Source: a virus | Virus record (IMG/VR): IMGVR_UViG_3300030107_007962 | Location: 1 to 26,463 of that record | Reading direction: 5' to 3' (one strand) | DNA: 26,463 nucleotides | Shown: positions 7,117 through 15,003 of the stretch, in pieces | Numbering within the stretch: position 1 is the first letter of the stretch | Layout of the letters: every line of letters starts with the position of its first letter | The notes under the pieces: model-generated | The model's database searches: none | The model's input: only the letters and a program-made list of their open reading frames with translations | Told to the model about the DNA's origin: nothing | Made by a program: the position numbers and the translations under genes

Positions 7117-8363
7117 GAAAAAAAGTATTAATCAAAGGCCCGCTTTTAAGCATGTCGGGATATGGAGTTCAGGCTAGGTTTGCTTTAAACTGTCTGAAGA
7201 GCCGAGAAGACGTGTTTGACATTTATGCTATTAATATCCCCTGGGGTGATACAGGTTTTATTACCGAGGACACCTCAGAGAAAAGAAATATTGATTTCTT
7301 GTTGGGAAAAACGATTGCCCATGTTCAACAGGGTGGAACATTTGATATATCTCTTCAGGTTACCATTCCTGCCGAATTCGAACGAATCGCCCCTTATAAC
7401 GTTGGGTATACCGCTGGAGCAGAAACCAGTTTAGTTTCTGGACCGTGGCTTCAGAAAATCAATACGATGGATCGGATTATAACCACGTCCGAGCACACAA
7501 AAAATAGTATCATCAGCACTGTTTATGATGTGAGCGACACCGCCACAGGCGCCCCCAAGGGCGAATTATCTGCTCGACCTCCAGTGGAGGCTGTGAATTA
7601 TGCCGTAAGAGATGTGGAATCTCAAGAATTGGATATCGATTTTTCCACACCATTTAACTTTCTCGTGGTGGCCCAATGGTGTACAAGAAAGAATCTGGAA
7701 AATACGATTGCCTGGTTTGTGGAAGAGTTCAAGTTAAATGGAGATGTCGGACTTGTGGTGAAAACCAACACTGTTAAAAACTCTCTTATGGATCGAGAAT
7801 ATACCACAGCCCGACTGCAGAGTTTGTTGGATTCTCTAGGGCCTCGGGATTGTAAGGTCTATCTGTTACATGGGGATCTGAAGGAAGGGCAATTAACAAC
7901 TCTTTATAATCATAAGAAAATTAAAGCCCTTGTGAGTCTAGCTCATGGTGAGGGGTTTGGGTTGCCACTATTTGAGGCTGCTTATAATGGCCTCCCAATT
8001 GTGGCCCCCGCTTGGAGCGGCCATGTTGACTTTTTGAATGCCCCTGAGAAGGGCAAACTTAAGCCTCATTACAGCATTGTAAGTCATCAGTTGGATAAGA
8101 TTCAGCCCGAGGCAGTATGGCCAGGGGTGCTGGAGGCAGACTCCCAATGGTGTTATCCTCAGAAAAATTCTTATCGAAACGTTCTTCGTTCCCTTATAAC
8201 GGATTATGGTGCTGTTAAAAAGAAGGCTAAAAAGCTCCAAAAGCATGTCTTGAAAAACTGGGCGCCGGAAATCATTCATAAGCAATTTGTTGATGCCATG
8301 GGAGTGGACCTAGCCGTCACAGAAGAGGGCTCTTCCAGTGAGGACGTTGTAGTTTTTGACTGA
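7113..8363 (+). CDS. GT4-family glycosyltransferase
   Basis: A 416-residue GT-B enzyme of the GT4 type. It has an N-terminal GPLLSMSGYGVQARFAL loop and the C-terminal motif HGEGFGLPLFEAA (E-x7-E: Glu280, Glu288), then APAWSGHVDFL. The start is ATG at 7113 with AAGGAG at 7102-7107; an upstream TTG at 7092 only adds a non-homologous seven residues. It joins the preceding gene as ATGA and the following one as TGATG. The last 20 residues are Ser/Glu/Asp-rich. It belongs to the same family as the preceding enzyme but the two are clearly divergent, so they likely add different sugars or use different acceptors. Confidence 0.92.
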   Translation: MRKKVLIKGPLLSMSGYGVQARFALNCLKSREDVFDIYAINIPWGDTGFITEDTSEKRNIDFLLGKTIAHVQQGGTFDISLQVTIPAEFERIAPYNVGYTAGAETSLVSGPWLQKINTMDRIITTSEHTKNSIISTVYDVSDTATGAPKGELSARPPVEAVNYAVRDVESQELDIDFSTPFNFLVVAQWCTRKNLENTIAWFVEEFKLNGDVGLVVKTNTVKNSLMDREYTTARLQSLLDSLGPRDCKVYLLHGDLKEGQLTTLYNHKKIKALVSLAHGEGFGLPLFEAAYNGLPIVAPAWSGHVDFLNAPEKGKLKPHYSIVSHQLDKIQPEAVWPGVLEADSQWCYPQKNSYRNVLRSLITDYGAVKKKAKKLQKHVLKNWAPEIIHKQFVDAMGVDLAVTEEGSSSEDVVVFD

Positions 8364-9967
8364 TGAGGGAGATAGTTTGGATAGCCGACTTCTCAGTTCA
8401 TGAGATCAGGGGCGGAGGCGAGATTGTTGATGCCCACCTCATGGACCTTCTGAGTCAAAATGGGTATAGCGTTTTATTTGCTAAAGCATCCACTATTCAG
8501 GCCGCCCAAATCAAAGCCAATTTAGACAAGCTTTACATTGTTTCCAATTTTGTCTCTTTGAGACAAGAGGTTAAAAAGATTTTGGAGCTGGCAGATTATT
8601 ATATTGTCGAGCACGATCATAAGTATTTGAGAACGAGAGATCCCTCTCCCTTCCCCAACTTAAAGGCACCCCCCAATCAGATAATCAATAAATCATTTTA
8701 CAAGAAAGCCAAAAGAGTATTTTGCCAGAGCACCAAGCACGGAGAGGTGGTGAGAGAAAATCTTGGCTTAACAAATATCACCTCTTTTGGTTGCACGTTT
8801 TGGAGTAATGAAGAGAAGAAGATTCTTAAAGACAAGATTATTAAAGATAAAACAGGTAAAGTGGGAGTGCTGGAGAGTCAAAATTCCGTTAAAGGTCAAT
8901 TACAAGCAGAGATTTATTGCCGAAACAACGACCTAGAGTACGAGTTGTTCTCAGACCCTGATTATAATAAATTTATCGATAAATTAGCTGGCTATCAAAA
9001 GCTTGTATTTTTTCCTCAAGTTTTTGAAACATTCAGTAGATTAGCAGTGGAAGCTCGAATTCTCAATTGTGAGTTGGTCGGAAATAAGAACATAAGCGCC
9101 GCTCACGAGCCGTGGTTCAAATTAAAGGGCCTAGACCTTCTAGAAGCCGTTAACGAGCATCAGACGAGCGCTGAGGCCCTTTTTATCGACACAATTGGAG
9201 AACTTGCCGAAGATAATCGCCAAGTAGCGGATATTACAGTGATTTTAAACATGTATAGACGCCCCAACAACATGCCACTGCAGGTAAAGGCGGTGAAAGG
9301 TCAGAGCGTTAAACCCAAACAGGTTTGGACGTGGGTAAATGCTCATGAAGATAATGAAAATTACGATAAAGAGAGTCTGGATGTAGACAGGCTGTTTGAT
9401 AACGATCATAACTGGAAGTTTTATGGCCGTTTTGCTGCCGCCCTTTTGGCCGACACGGAGTATGTGGCTATCTTTGATGACGACACAATTCCTGGCGAAA
9501 GGTGGTTTGAAAATTGCTTAGAGACGATGAAAAAGAACGAAGGAATTTTAGGGTCTGCCGGTGTCATTCTTAATCAAAAACATTATGTGGATCACTTACG
9601 TTGTGGTTGGCCAATTTCTAACCCTGAAACGACCGAGGTGGATCTTGTTGGTCATGCCTGGTTTTTCAAGCGAGAATGGTTACAGTATTTGTGGAAAGAA
9701 AAGCCCCCAACGTGGGATAATGGTGAAGATATACAGTTCTCTTTTCTAGCACAGAAATATGGAAATATAAAAACCTATTGCCCTCCTCACCCTCCGGAGG
9801 ATCGTTCGTTACACGGCTCAATATTGGGTAACGAACTGGGTATCGATAGTAAGGCTACGTCAAACAACAACGAAACCTCTCATCAACAATTTTTTTCGGA
9901 GAGAGATGGTGTTGTTCACAACGCTTTAGAAAACGGATGGAAAACAGTTAAGGAAGTGAAATTATGA
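8363..9967 (+). CDS. bifunctional-type glycosyltransferase: GT-B-like N domain + GT2 C domain
   Basis: A 534-residue protein that appears to be a fusion. Residues 1 to about 275 look like a GT4/GT-B domain (IADFSVHEIRGGGEIVDAHL with the glycine-rich loop; later VFETFSRLAVEARIL resembles the donor-site helix, but the first Glu of E-x7-E is shifted). Residues about 290-534 are a GT2 (GT-A) domain: DITVILNMYRRPNNM at the start, the metal-binding DDD at 372-374 (FDDDTIPG), and NGEDIQFSFL with Glu455/Asp456 as probable catalytic region. Two transferases in one chain would allow consecutive sugar additions. The N domain may instead serve only for acceptor binding. Confidence 0.85.
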   Translation: MREIVWIADFSVHEIRGGGEIVDAHLMDLLSQNGYSVLFAKASTIQAAQIKANLDKLYIVSNFVSLRQEVKKILELADYYIVEHDHKYLRTRDPSPFPNLKAPPNQIINKSFYKKAKRVFCQSTKHGEVVRENLGLTNITSFGCTFWSNEEKKILKDKIIKDKTGKVGVLESQNSVKGQLQAEIYCRNNDLEYELFSDPDYNKFIDKLAGYQKLVFFPQVFETFSRLAVEARILNCELVGNKNISAAHEPWFKLKGLDLLEAVNEHQTSAEALFIDTIGELAEDNRQVADITVILNMYRRPNNMPLQVKAVKGQSVKPKQVWTWVNAHEDNENYDKESLDVDRLFDNDHNWKFYGRFAAALLADTEYVAIFDDDTIPGERWFENCLETMKKNEGILGSAGVILNQKHYVDHLRCGWPISNPETTEVDLVGHAWFFKREWLQYLWKEKPPTWDNGEDIQFSFLAQKYGNIKTYCPPHPPEDRSLHGSILGNELGIDSKATSNNNETSHQQFFSERDGVVHNALENGWKTVKEVKL

Positions 9968-10992
9968 TTTTATTATGTTATGGAACAAGGCCGGAGTACA
10001 TTAAAATTCTCCCCCTGATGGATGAATTTGAAGATAACGGCATTCAATACAAGGTGTTGTTTACAGGACAACACATGGACCTGTTACCGCTTGAGGCAAC
10101 TCGGAGGCTGGACCACACTCTTGATATCAAAGACGGGGATAATCGGCTAGACAGTATTGTCGAGTCAGTTATGAACGCCACCCGTGTGTGGGAGGAAGAA
10201 TATGAGTTCTTGTTAGTCCAGGGAGATACAACCACGGCGTTTGCCTGTGCCTTGGCAGCCTTTCACCGAAACATCCCAGTGATACACCTGGAAGCCGGCC
10301 TAAGAACTTATGACAACCAGAATCCTTATCCAGAGGAATTCAACCGTCAAGCTATTTCACGATTAGCTGCTGTTCACTTGTGTCCCACCAATCAAGACGC
10401 CCAAAATCTCAGAACCGAGAGAGTTCAGGGAAACATTTATGTGGTGGGCAATACCGTGTTAGATAATTTAAGAAAGAAAAACTTAGGGATAGGTTATTCT
10501 AATAAAGTTTTGATAACCATGCATCGTCGAGAGAACCATGAGATAATCCCCGAATGGTTCGAGCAGTTTGACAGAGTTGCCAAGGCATTTGACGAACTGG
10601 AGTTTGTATATTACGCTCACCCCAACCCCAATGTTCAGAAACACCTGGATAAACTCCAACATGTAACGGTGTTGCCCGCTCTTGCCTATGACAGCTTTAT
10701 CGAAGAGGTGGCCACATGCCAGTTTATTATCACAGATTCTGGTGGCCTACAGGAAGAATCTTCATTTTTGAGGAAAAAGAGCATTGTATGTCGAAAAAAG
10801 ACAGAAAGAGTAGCGGGTCTGGGAGAATATTCAGCTTTATGCTTATATCCGGAGCAATTATATGCTATAGTTAATGAAGTTTCAAAAAACCATCGAGTTT
10901 CTGAAGAATCTATTTGTCCGTATGGTAATGGATACTCAGCGAGAAACATCTTAACTATATTGGAGAATTTCGAAAATGAGCAAGGGGTTTAA
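9964..10992 (+). CDS. wecB: UDP-N-acetylglucosamine 2-epimerase (WecB/NeuC family)
   Basis: A 342-residue enzyme with every family hallmark: GTRPE (7-11), VQGDTT (85-90), HLEAGLR (108-114, Glu110), PEEFNRQ (123-129), MHRREN (186-191, His187), and TDSGGLQEES (257-266) for UDP binding. It interconverts UDP-GlcNAc and UDP-ManNAc (WecB) or releases ManNAc (NeuC); WecB is more likely as no NeuA/NeuB lies nearby. It is somewhat short (about 370 in WecB), the loss being spread over loops. The start joins the fusion glycosyltransferase by ATGA, and it overlaps the next gene by 17 bases. Confidence 0.93.
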   Translation: MILLCYGTRPEYIKILPLMDEFEDNGIQYKVLFTGQHMDLLPLEATRRLDHTLDIKDGDNRLDSIVESVMNATRVWEEEYEFLLVQGDTTTAFACALAAFHRNIPVIHLEAGLRTYDNQNPYPEEFNRQAISRLAAVHLCPTNQDAQNLRTERVQGNIYVVGNTVLDNLRKKNLGIGYSNKVLITMHRRENHEIIPEWFEQFDRVAKAFDELEFVYYAHPNPNVQKHLDKLQHVTVLPALAYDSFIEEVATCQFIITDSGGLQEESSFLRKKSIVCRKKTERVAGLGEYSALCLYPEQLYAIVNEVSKNHRVSEESICPYGNGYSARNILTILENFENEQGV

Positions 10993-11758
10993 AGAGGATT
11001 TCTTTCATCTTTTAAAGATGCTTAAAGATGGAGAACATTTTGCTTTCACAAGGTTTTCCGATGGGGAAACTTGTATTATGAGAAACGAGAAGCTCGTTCT
11101 TGGAAGTGAACAAGTCCAAGTGGGCGAGACCATTCATGATTTTGGATATTCAGAAGACGATCATAAAGAATTTATTCCCGAAGAGCACTCTTTTGTGAGA
11201 GAGGCTTTAATTGACTCATTCAAATTTAAAAAAAAGAACTATTTTGTTGGAGCGGGCTGTGGAAACTGTACTTGCTTGATCCGAGAAGATATCCCGATGC
11301 TCAAGGAAATGCGTCCCGACGACGAAGAACACTGGACGAGCCCCAACCTTTTGGTGAACTCGAATTATCCTTTATTCCTCAATCACTTTTTACCTCAATT
11401 TAAGAAGAGTAAAGTCGTTATGATCTGTAGTAAGGATGCTAGTTTTGATAAGCTTCCTTTTGAAGTTATCAAAGACTTTCGAGTGGGGAGAAATTGTATT
11501 GTTAATGATCATGAGCTAGAGGGGGAAATAAAGGCATGGATGACAGAAAACAAAATCAAAGATCACGTCTTTTTATTTTCTGCCAGCAGCTTGAGTGAGA
11601 TTTTAATTCATAAATTATTTGAGCACGACGAGCAGAATACATACATTGACATTGGGACAACTCTTCACTGGCACCTGAACCTCGGCATCGAGAGAGATTA
11701 TCTTCGAGGATATTGGAATAATATTCCTTTTCCTGATTTGTACAAGGACTGTAATTAA
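10976..11758 (+). CDS. probable GT-D fold glycosyltransferase (DUF1792-like)
   Basis: A 260-residue protein. FAFTRFSDGETCIM near the N terminus (Arg26, Asp29, Glu31) matches the R-F/Y-G-D-G-E signature of DUF1792 enzymes, whose DxE motif binds the metal in the GT-D fold. Near the C terminus, VFLFSASSLSEILIHKL followed by TYIDIGTTLHW resembles their conserved Asp-Ile-Gly end. The middle carries three nearby cysteines (GAGCGNCTCL), not expected in the family and possibly metal-binding. The start is supported by GGAG at 10962-10965 and it ends in a TAATG junction with the GNAT gene. The assignment rests on motif recognition only. Confidence 0.65.
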   Translation: MSKGFKEDFFHLLKMLKDGEHFAFTRFSDGETCIMRNEKLVLGSEQVQVGETIHDFGYSEDDHKEFIPEEHSFVREALIDSFKFKKKNYFVGAGCGNCTCLIREDIPMLKEMRPDDEEHWTSPNLLVNSNYPLFLNHFLPQFKKSKVVMICSKDASFDKLPFEVIKDFRVGRNCIVNDHELEGEIKAWMTENKIKDHVFLFSASSLSEILIHKLFEHDEQNTYIDIGTTLHWHLNLGIERDYLRGYWNNIPFPDLYKDCN

Positions 11759-12153
11759 TGAAACTCGTCAGAAATAGTTTTAAATATTGGGAGTTTATTA
11801 GGAATTTGAGAAATAATGAAGAAGTCAAAGAAGGTTTTGTACAACAATCTCACATCACTAAGTTTCAACATTTAAAGTTTATGTTCAAACATGGAAAAGA
11901 TTATTATATTTGTTTGAATAAAAGAAATACAAAGCCCCTCGGTTTTGTGGGGCAGATCAACGGAGATATTCGAGTGGCCGTAGCCCCAGAACATCAAGGA
12001 AAGGGGATTGGCAAGTTTATGATAAATGAGTTAATGAAGAAGCACCCACAAAGCTTTGCCAAGGTTAAGATAGAGAACTCATCAAGTTTATGGTTATTTA
12101 AAAAATGTGGGTTTAAAGAGAAGTATTATATTTTGGAGAGAGATGCTTCATAA
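11758..12153 (+). CDS. GNAT-family N-acetyltransferase
   Basis: A 131-residue GNAT. Motif A is VAVAPEHQGKGIGKFMI (73-89), with the Q-x-x-G-x-G acetyl-CoA pyrophosphate loop at 80-85. Motif B follows as NSSSLWLFKKCGFKE (107-121). Placed directly upstream of, and overlapping by 11 bases, a DegT-type sugar aminotransferase, it most likely N-acetylates the amino sugar made by that enzyme, as PseH and similar GNATs do in other glycan pathways. That pairing is inference from context. Protein N-terminal acetylation is the alternative. Confidence 0.85.
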   Translation: MKLVRNSFKYWEFIRNLRNNEEVKEGFVQQSHITKFQHLKFMFKHGKDYYICLNKRNTKPLGFVGQINGDIRVAVAPEHQGKGIGKFMINELMKKHPQSFAKVKIENSSSLWLFKKCGFKEKYYILERDAS

Positions 12154-12766
12154 TCCATATAAAATAGTTAAAATGTTTGAAGAAGAAGTGGCATACTATA
12201 CCGGAGCCCCTTATGCCGTCTCCACCAATAGTTGTACAAATGCTATCTTTTTAGCTTGTAAATTCGAAGAGGTGAACGGAAAAGAGGTTATTATTCCTAA
12301 AAGAACGTATTTGTCTCCACCCCAGTCTATTTTACAAGCTGGTGGAAATCTAGTGTTTGAGGAAGTTGAGTGGCAAGGAATATATCAACTCAAACCATTC
12401 CCCATATATGATGCCGCTAAGCGTTTAACTTCGGGAATGTACATTCCTGGCACCCATATGTGCCTCTCTTTTCACATTAAGAAACATTTGAAGATCGGAA
12501 AGGGCGGCATGATCTTGACAGATAATCTACAAGCCGTTGAATACTTCCGAAAAGCACGATATGAAGGCAGGGGAGAGGTTAAATATCACGAAGATATAAT
12601 AGACGAAGAGGGGTGGAATATGTATATGACACCAGAACAGGCAGCACGGGGATTGATGCTAATGCAGAATTACCCCGAACATATGCCAGACATCCCAGAG
12701 GACCCTCCCTATAAAGACCTGACTGAATTTGAAATATTTAAGGAGATAAAAATCAAATGCCCATAA
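12143..12766 (+). CDS. short DegT/DnrJ/EryC1/StrS-type sugar aminotransferase
   Basis: A 207-residue PLP enzyme of the DegT family, where about 370 is usual. Visible blocks: YYTGAPYAVSTNSCTNAIFL (cofactor-phosphate region), VIIPKRTYLSPPQSI, YDAAKRL with Asp90 (family D-A-A-Q/H), SFHIKKHLKIGKGGM with Lys114 as the likely PLP lysine, and MTPEQAARGL matching the MTELQAALG block. The protein ends about 35 residues after that, so the C-terminal small domain is missing. No leftover C-terminal ORF is found downstream; FkbM begins within its 3' end. It may be a natural mini form or a decayed enzyme. The start is ATG at 12143 with GGAG at 12135-12138. Confidence 0.8.
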   Translation: MLHNPYKIVKMFEEEVAYYTGAPYAVSTNSCTNAIFLACKFEEVNGKEVIIPKRTYLSPPQSILQAGGNLVFEEVEWQGIYQLKPFPIYDAAKRLTSGMYIPGTHMCLSFHIKKHLKIGKGGMILTDNLQAVEYFRKARYEGRGEVKYHEDIIDEEGWNMYMTPEQAARGLMLMQNYPEHMPDIPEDPPYKDLTEFEIFKEIKIKCP

Positions 12767-13515
12767 ATCTAGATCACATAGATCTCGCCACAATAGACAA
12801 AAGAATAGACAAAAGCAACATCAAAATCGATGTTGGCTTAGCCATTGATGCTCCACATTCTGCCCATTGGTTGTTAACAGAGCCCACCTCTTTGGTTATT
12901 GGAGTCGAGCCACATCCAGGAAATGTAGAAACACTCAGAAGAGGCCGAACCACCCCCGAACTGGATTTCCCATATTTAATAATGGACGAAAACGCCATTT
13001 GTAAGCAGGGGCTAAAAATAGGAACTTATGATCCTTCACGATTTGTGCTTATTGAGGGCGCTGTGGATAACGTAGGGAACACACCCACCACGATGGATTT
13101 TTATTGTACTGCTGCCACTAACTCTGGGTGTTCCAGTCTCCTTAAACCCACACCACTGCTTCGTCACAAAATCGAAAGCAAGATTAAAGTGGATGTTTAT
13201 TCATTAGAATATATTCTTGATCAATTGGGCTTTCAGGATGTAGAGGGCATCCGATTTGTAAAAACAGACACCCAGGGAAAGGATTTTGATGTTGTGAAGA
13301 GTCTGGGAAAATATCTTCCCCGAGTTTTGGCCCTAAAGTGTGAACACAACATAGCGGATCAGTATGAAGGTGCCAACTCCTTTGAGGAATTTCAGGAATA
13401 TATGACTCAAAATAGATTTCAACTAGTTTATAATAATGGGTGGGACGCCCACTTCTTTAATCTTAGATATAGAATTACGGGAGGAAGCCCGTTTAACTTG
13501 CCAAGCGGGATATAA
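12757..13515 (+). CDS. FkbM-like SAM-dependent methyltransferase
   Basis: A 252-residue class I methyltransferase of the FkbM type. Motif I is IKIDVGLAIDAPHSAHW (22-38), the acidic SAM-ribose position lies in VIGVEPHP (Glu51), and the FkbM signature appears as VKTDTQGKDFDVVKSLG (168-184; usual form K-I-D-V-E-G-x-E). Family members O-methylate sugar hydroxyls in lipids and polysaccharides. The Glu of V-E-G is replaced by Gln (TQG), a small departure. AGGAG at 12741-12745 supports the start. It is one of three FkbM-like genes in the island, so methylation is probably a major tailoring step. Confidence 0.82.
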   Translation: MPINLDHIDLATIDKRIDKSNIKIDVGLAIDAPHSAHWLLTEPTSLVIGVEPHPGNVETLRRGRTTPELDFPYLIMDENAICKQGLKIGTYDPSRFVLIEGAVDNVGNTPTTMDFYCTAATNSGCSSLLKPTPLLRHKIESKIKVDVYSLEYILDQLGFQDVEGIRFVKTDTQGKDFDVVKSLGKYLPRVLALKCEHNIADQYEGANSFEEFQEYMTQNRFQLVYNNGWDAHFFNLRYRITGGSPFNLPSGI

Positions 13516-13517
13516 AA

Positions 13518-14114
13518 ATGGGTTTGTACAAGATTGATCAGACAACTAGAAGAACTTTAGTAGAAAGTTTAAATTTAGAACAATTTAAAGCTGCTGTCGA
13601 GGTTGGCGTTCGAACTGGATGGTTCAGTAAATATATACTAGACAACACTCAGATGAAGGTTTATGCCATTGATCCGTGGGAAGACAACAGCGAACTTACG
13701 GAGTCCGAGGATGTGTTTGCCGAATGTCAGGAACGACTGGCCCCATATGGAGAGCGAGCGGAAATGATCAAGGGGTATAGTCCTGCCGCGGCAGACTTAT
13801 TTAGTGACGAAAGTGTGGACTTTGTGTACATTGATGCCCTCCACGATTATGAATCGGTTAAAAAAGATATAGAGGCATGGTGGCCTAAAGTTAAAAGAGG
13901 AGGGGTTATCTCAGGTCATGATTATAATCGACTAAAGTGGCCAGGAGTGGTGAAGGCTGTCAAAGAATTTTGTAAAGAAAAGGGTGTGACATTCTCCTTA
14001 ACAGGCGTCTTGGATAATGGGAGAACATCCAGGCGCGGCGACTTTGAAGAATTCGACGGCGACGAAGCAAGTTGGTTCGCTATAAAGGACATAGCTCCGG
14101 GAGCGGAACAATAG
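13518..14114 (+). CDS. class I SAM methyltransferase (Methyltransf_24 type)
   Basis: A 198-residue methyltransferase. It shows AVEVGVRTGWFSKYIL (motif I, 26-41), VYAIDPWED (acidic ribose-binding Asp52) and DFVYIDALHDYESVKKDIE (101-119) followed by RGGVISGHDYN. The Y-I-D-x-x-H-x-Y block is typical of cephalosporin-hydroxylase-like and macrocin-O-methyltransferase-like sugar methyltransferases, where the Asp/His cluster can bind a metal. It therefore probably methylates a sugar hydroxyl. It lies 2 bases after the FkbM-like gene and 1 base before the fucosyltransferase-like gene, suggesting that methyl and fucosyl additions act on one glycan. Confidence 0.85.
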   Translation: MGLYKIDQTTRRTLVESLNLEQFKAAVEVGVRTGWFSKYILDNTQMKVYAIDPWEDNSELTESEDVFAECQERLAPYGERAEMIKGYSPAAADLFSDESVDFVYIDALHDYESVKKDIEAWWPKVKRGGVISGHDYNRLKWPGVVKAVKEFCKEKGVTFSLTGVLDNGRTSRRGDFEEFDGDEASWFAIKDIAPGAEQ

Positions 14115-14115
14115 G

Positions 14116-15003
14116 ATGATTACTTTTTATCAACTTGGCCAGCTTGGGCGATTGGGGAATCAACTTTTTCAGTATGCTGCCCTGAGAGGTCTCAGTTTAG
14201 AAAGAGGATATGTTGCCAAAATTCCACATCCCGACACGAGAGTGTGGCACGGCCAATCGTGTTTGCTTGGAAATTTTAATATTGAGGCGGAGTATTATGA
14301 AGAAGTTGAACTACTTGAGGTCAAGCAAGCATATAACGAACCGGATTATATGAAATATGACACTCGATTTTATCAAATTCCAGACAACACCAATTTGACT
14401 GGTTTTTTTCAAAGCACACTTTATTTCAAAGGCCACGAGGAACAAATCAAGAAAGAACTCACCCCACGGCAAACGCTAATGAACACCGCGGAAGAAACAA
14501 TGAATGAAATCAAAAGAAAACACCCTGGCTATAAAATTGTTTCTCTTCACTTAAGACGAGGAGACAACACAGATAATACTGATTCGGGACAAGTGGAACT
14601 TAATAATTCATATGGGGGAGAAGCCCTGACCAAAGATAGTTTTTATTATCAATATTATAAAAGAGCCACTGATATTTTCAAAAAAGAAAAGGTGAAATAC
14701 CTAATCTTTTCAGGGGGAAAAAGAGACTCAGATGATAATAGTGATGACATGGAGTGGTGTAAAAGAAATTTTATGGGAGATGAATTTTTATTTTCGGAAG
14801 GAAGAAACACAATAGAAGATTTTTGCTTAATAATGTCGTGTGATTATAATATAATAAGTCATGTCAGTAGTTTTGGGTGGTGGGCAGCATATTTGAATCC
14901 AAGTGAAAACAAAAAAGTGGTCGCCCCTTTACAATACCACCCTGATAGATTAGATATAAATTACCGAGAAGGATTTTACCCAGAGGAGTGGACGTTAGTA
15001 TGA
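14116..15003 (+). CDS. GT11 alpha-1,2-fucosyltransferase-like glycosyltransferase
   Basis: A 295-residue enzyme with the GT11 motifs: GRLGNQLFQYAALRG at the N terminus (11-25), the GDP-fucose-binding HLRRGD (145-150), and SSFGWWAAYLN (251-261). Its length is normal for bacterial GT11 enzymes. It should transfer L-fucose from GDP-fucose, inverting, to a galactose-like acceptor. Two GDP-fucose-synthase-like genes a few kb downstream (16629-18518) would supply the donor, although the GDP-mannose 4,6-dehydratase needed before them is not in the window. It is linked to the next gene by an ATGA overlap. Confidence 0.92.
   Translation: MITFYQLGQLGRLGNQLFQYAALRGLSLERGYVAKIPHPDTRVWHGQSCLLGNFNIEAEYYEEVELLEVKQAYNEPDYMKYDTRFYQIPDNTNLTGFFQSTLYFKGHEEQIKKELTPRQTLMNTAEETMNEIKRKHPGYKIVSLHLRRGDNTDNTDSGQVELNNSYGGEALTKDSFYYQYYKRATDIFKKEKVKYLIFSGGKRDSDDNSDDMEWCKRNFMGDEFLFSEGRNTIEDFCLIMSCDYNIISHVSSFGWWAAYLNPSENKKVVAPLQYHPDRLDINYREGFYPEEWTLV

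Noticed and set aside
8318-8337. Palindrome GAAGAG-GG-CTCTTC near the end of the second GT4 gene, considered as a terminator
   Set aside because: The loop is two bases, no T-run follows, and it is inside the coding sequence of a continuing operon.
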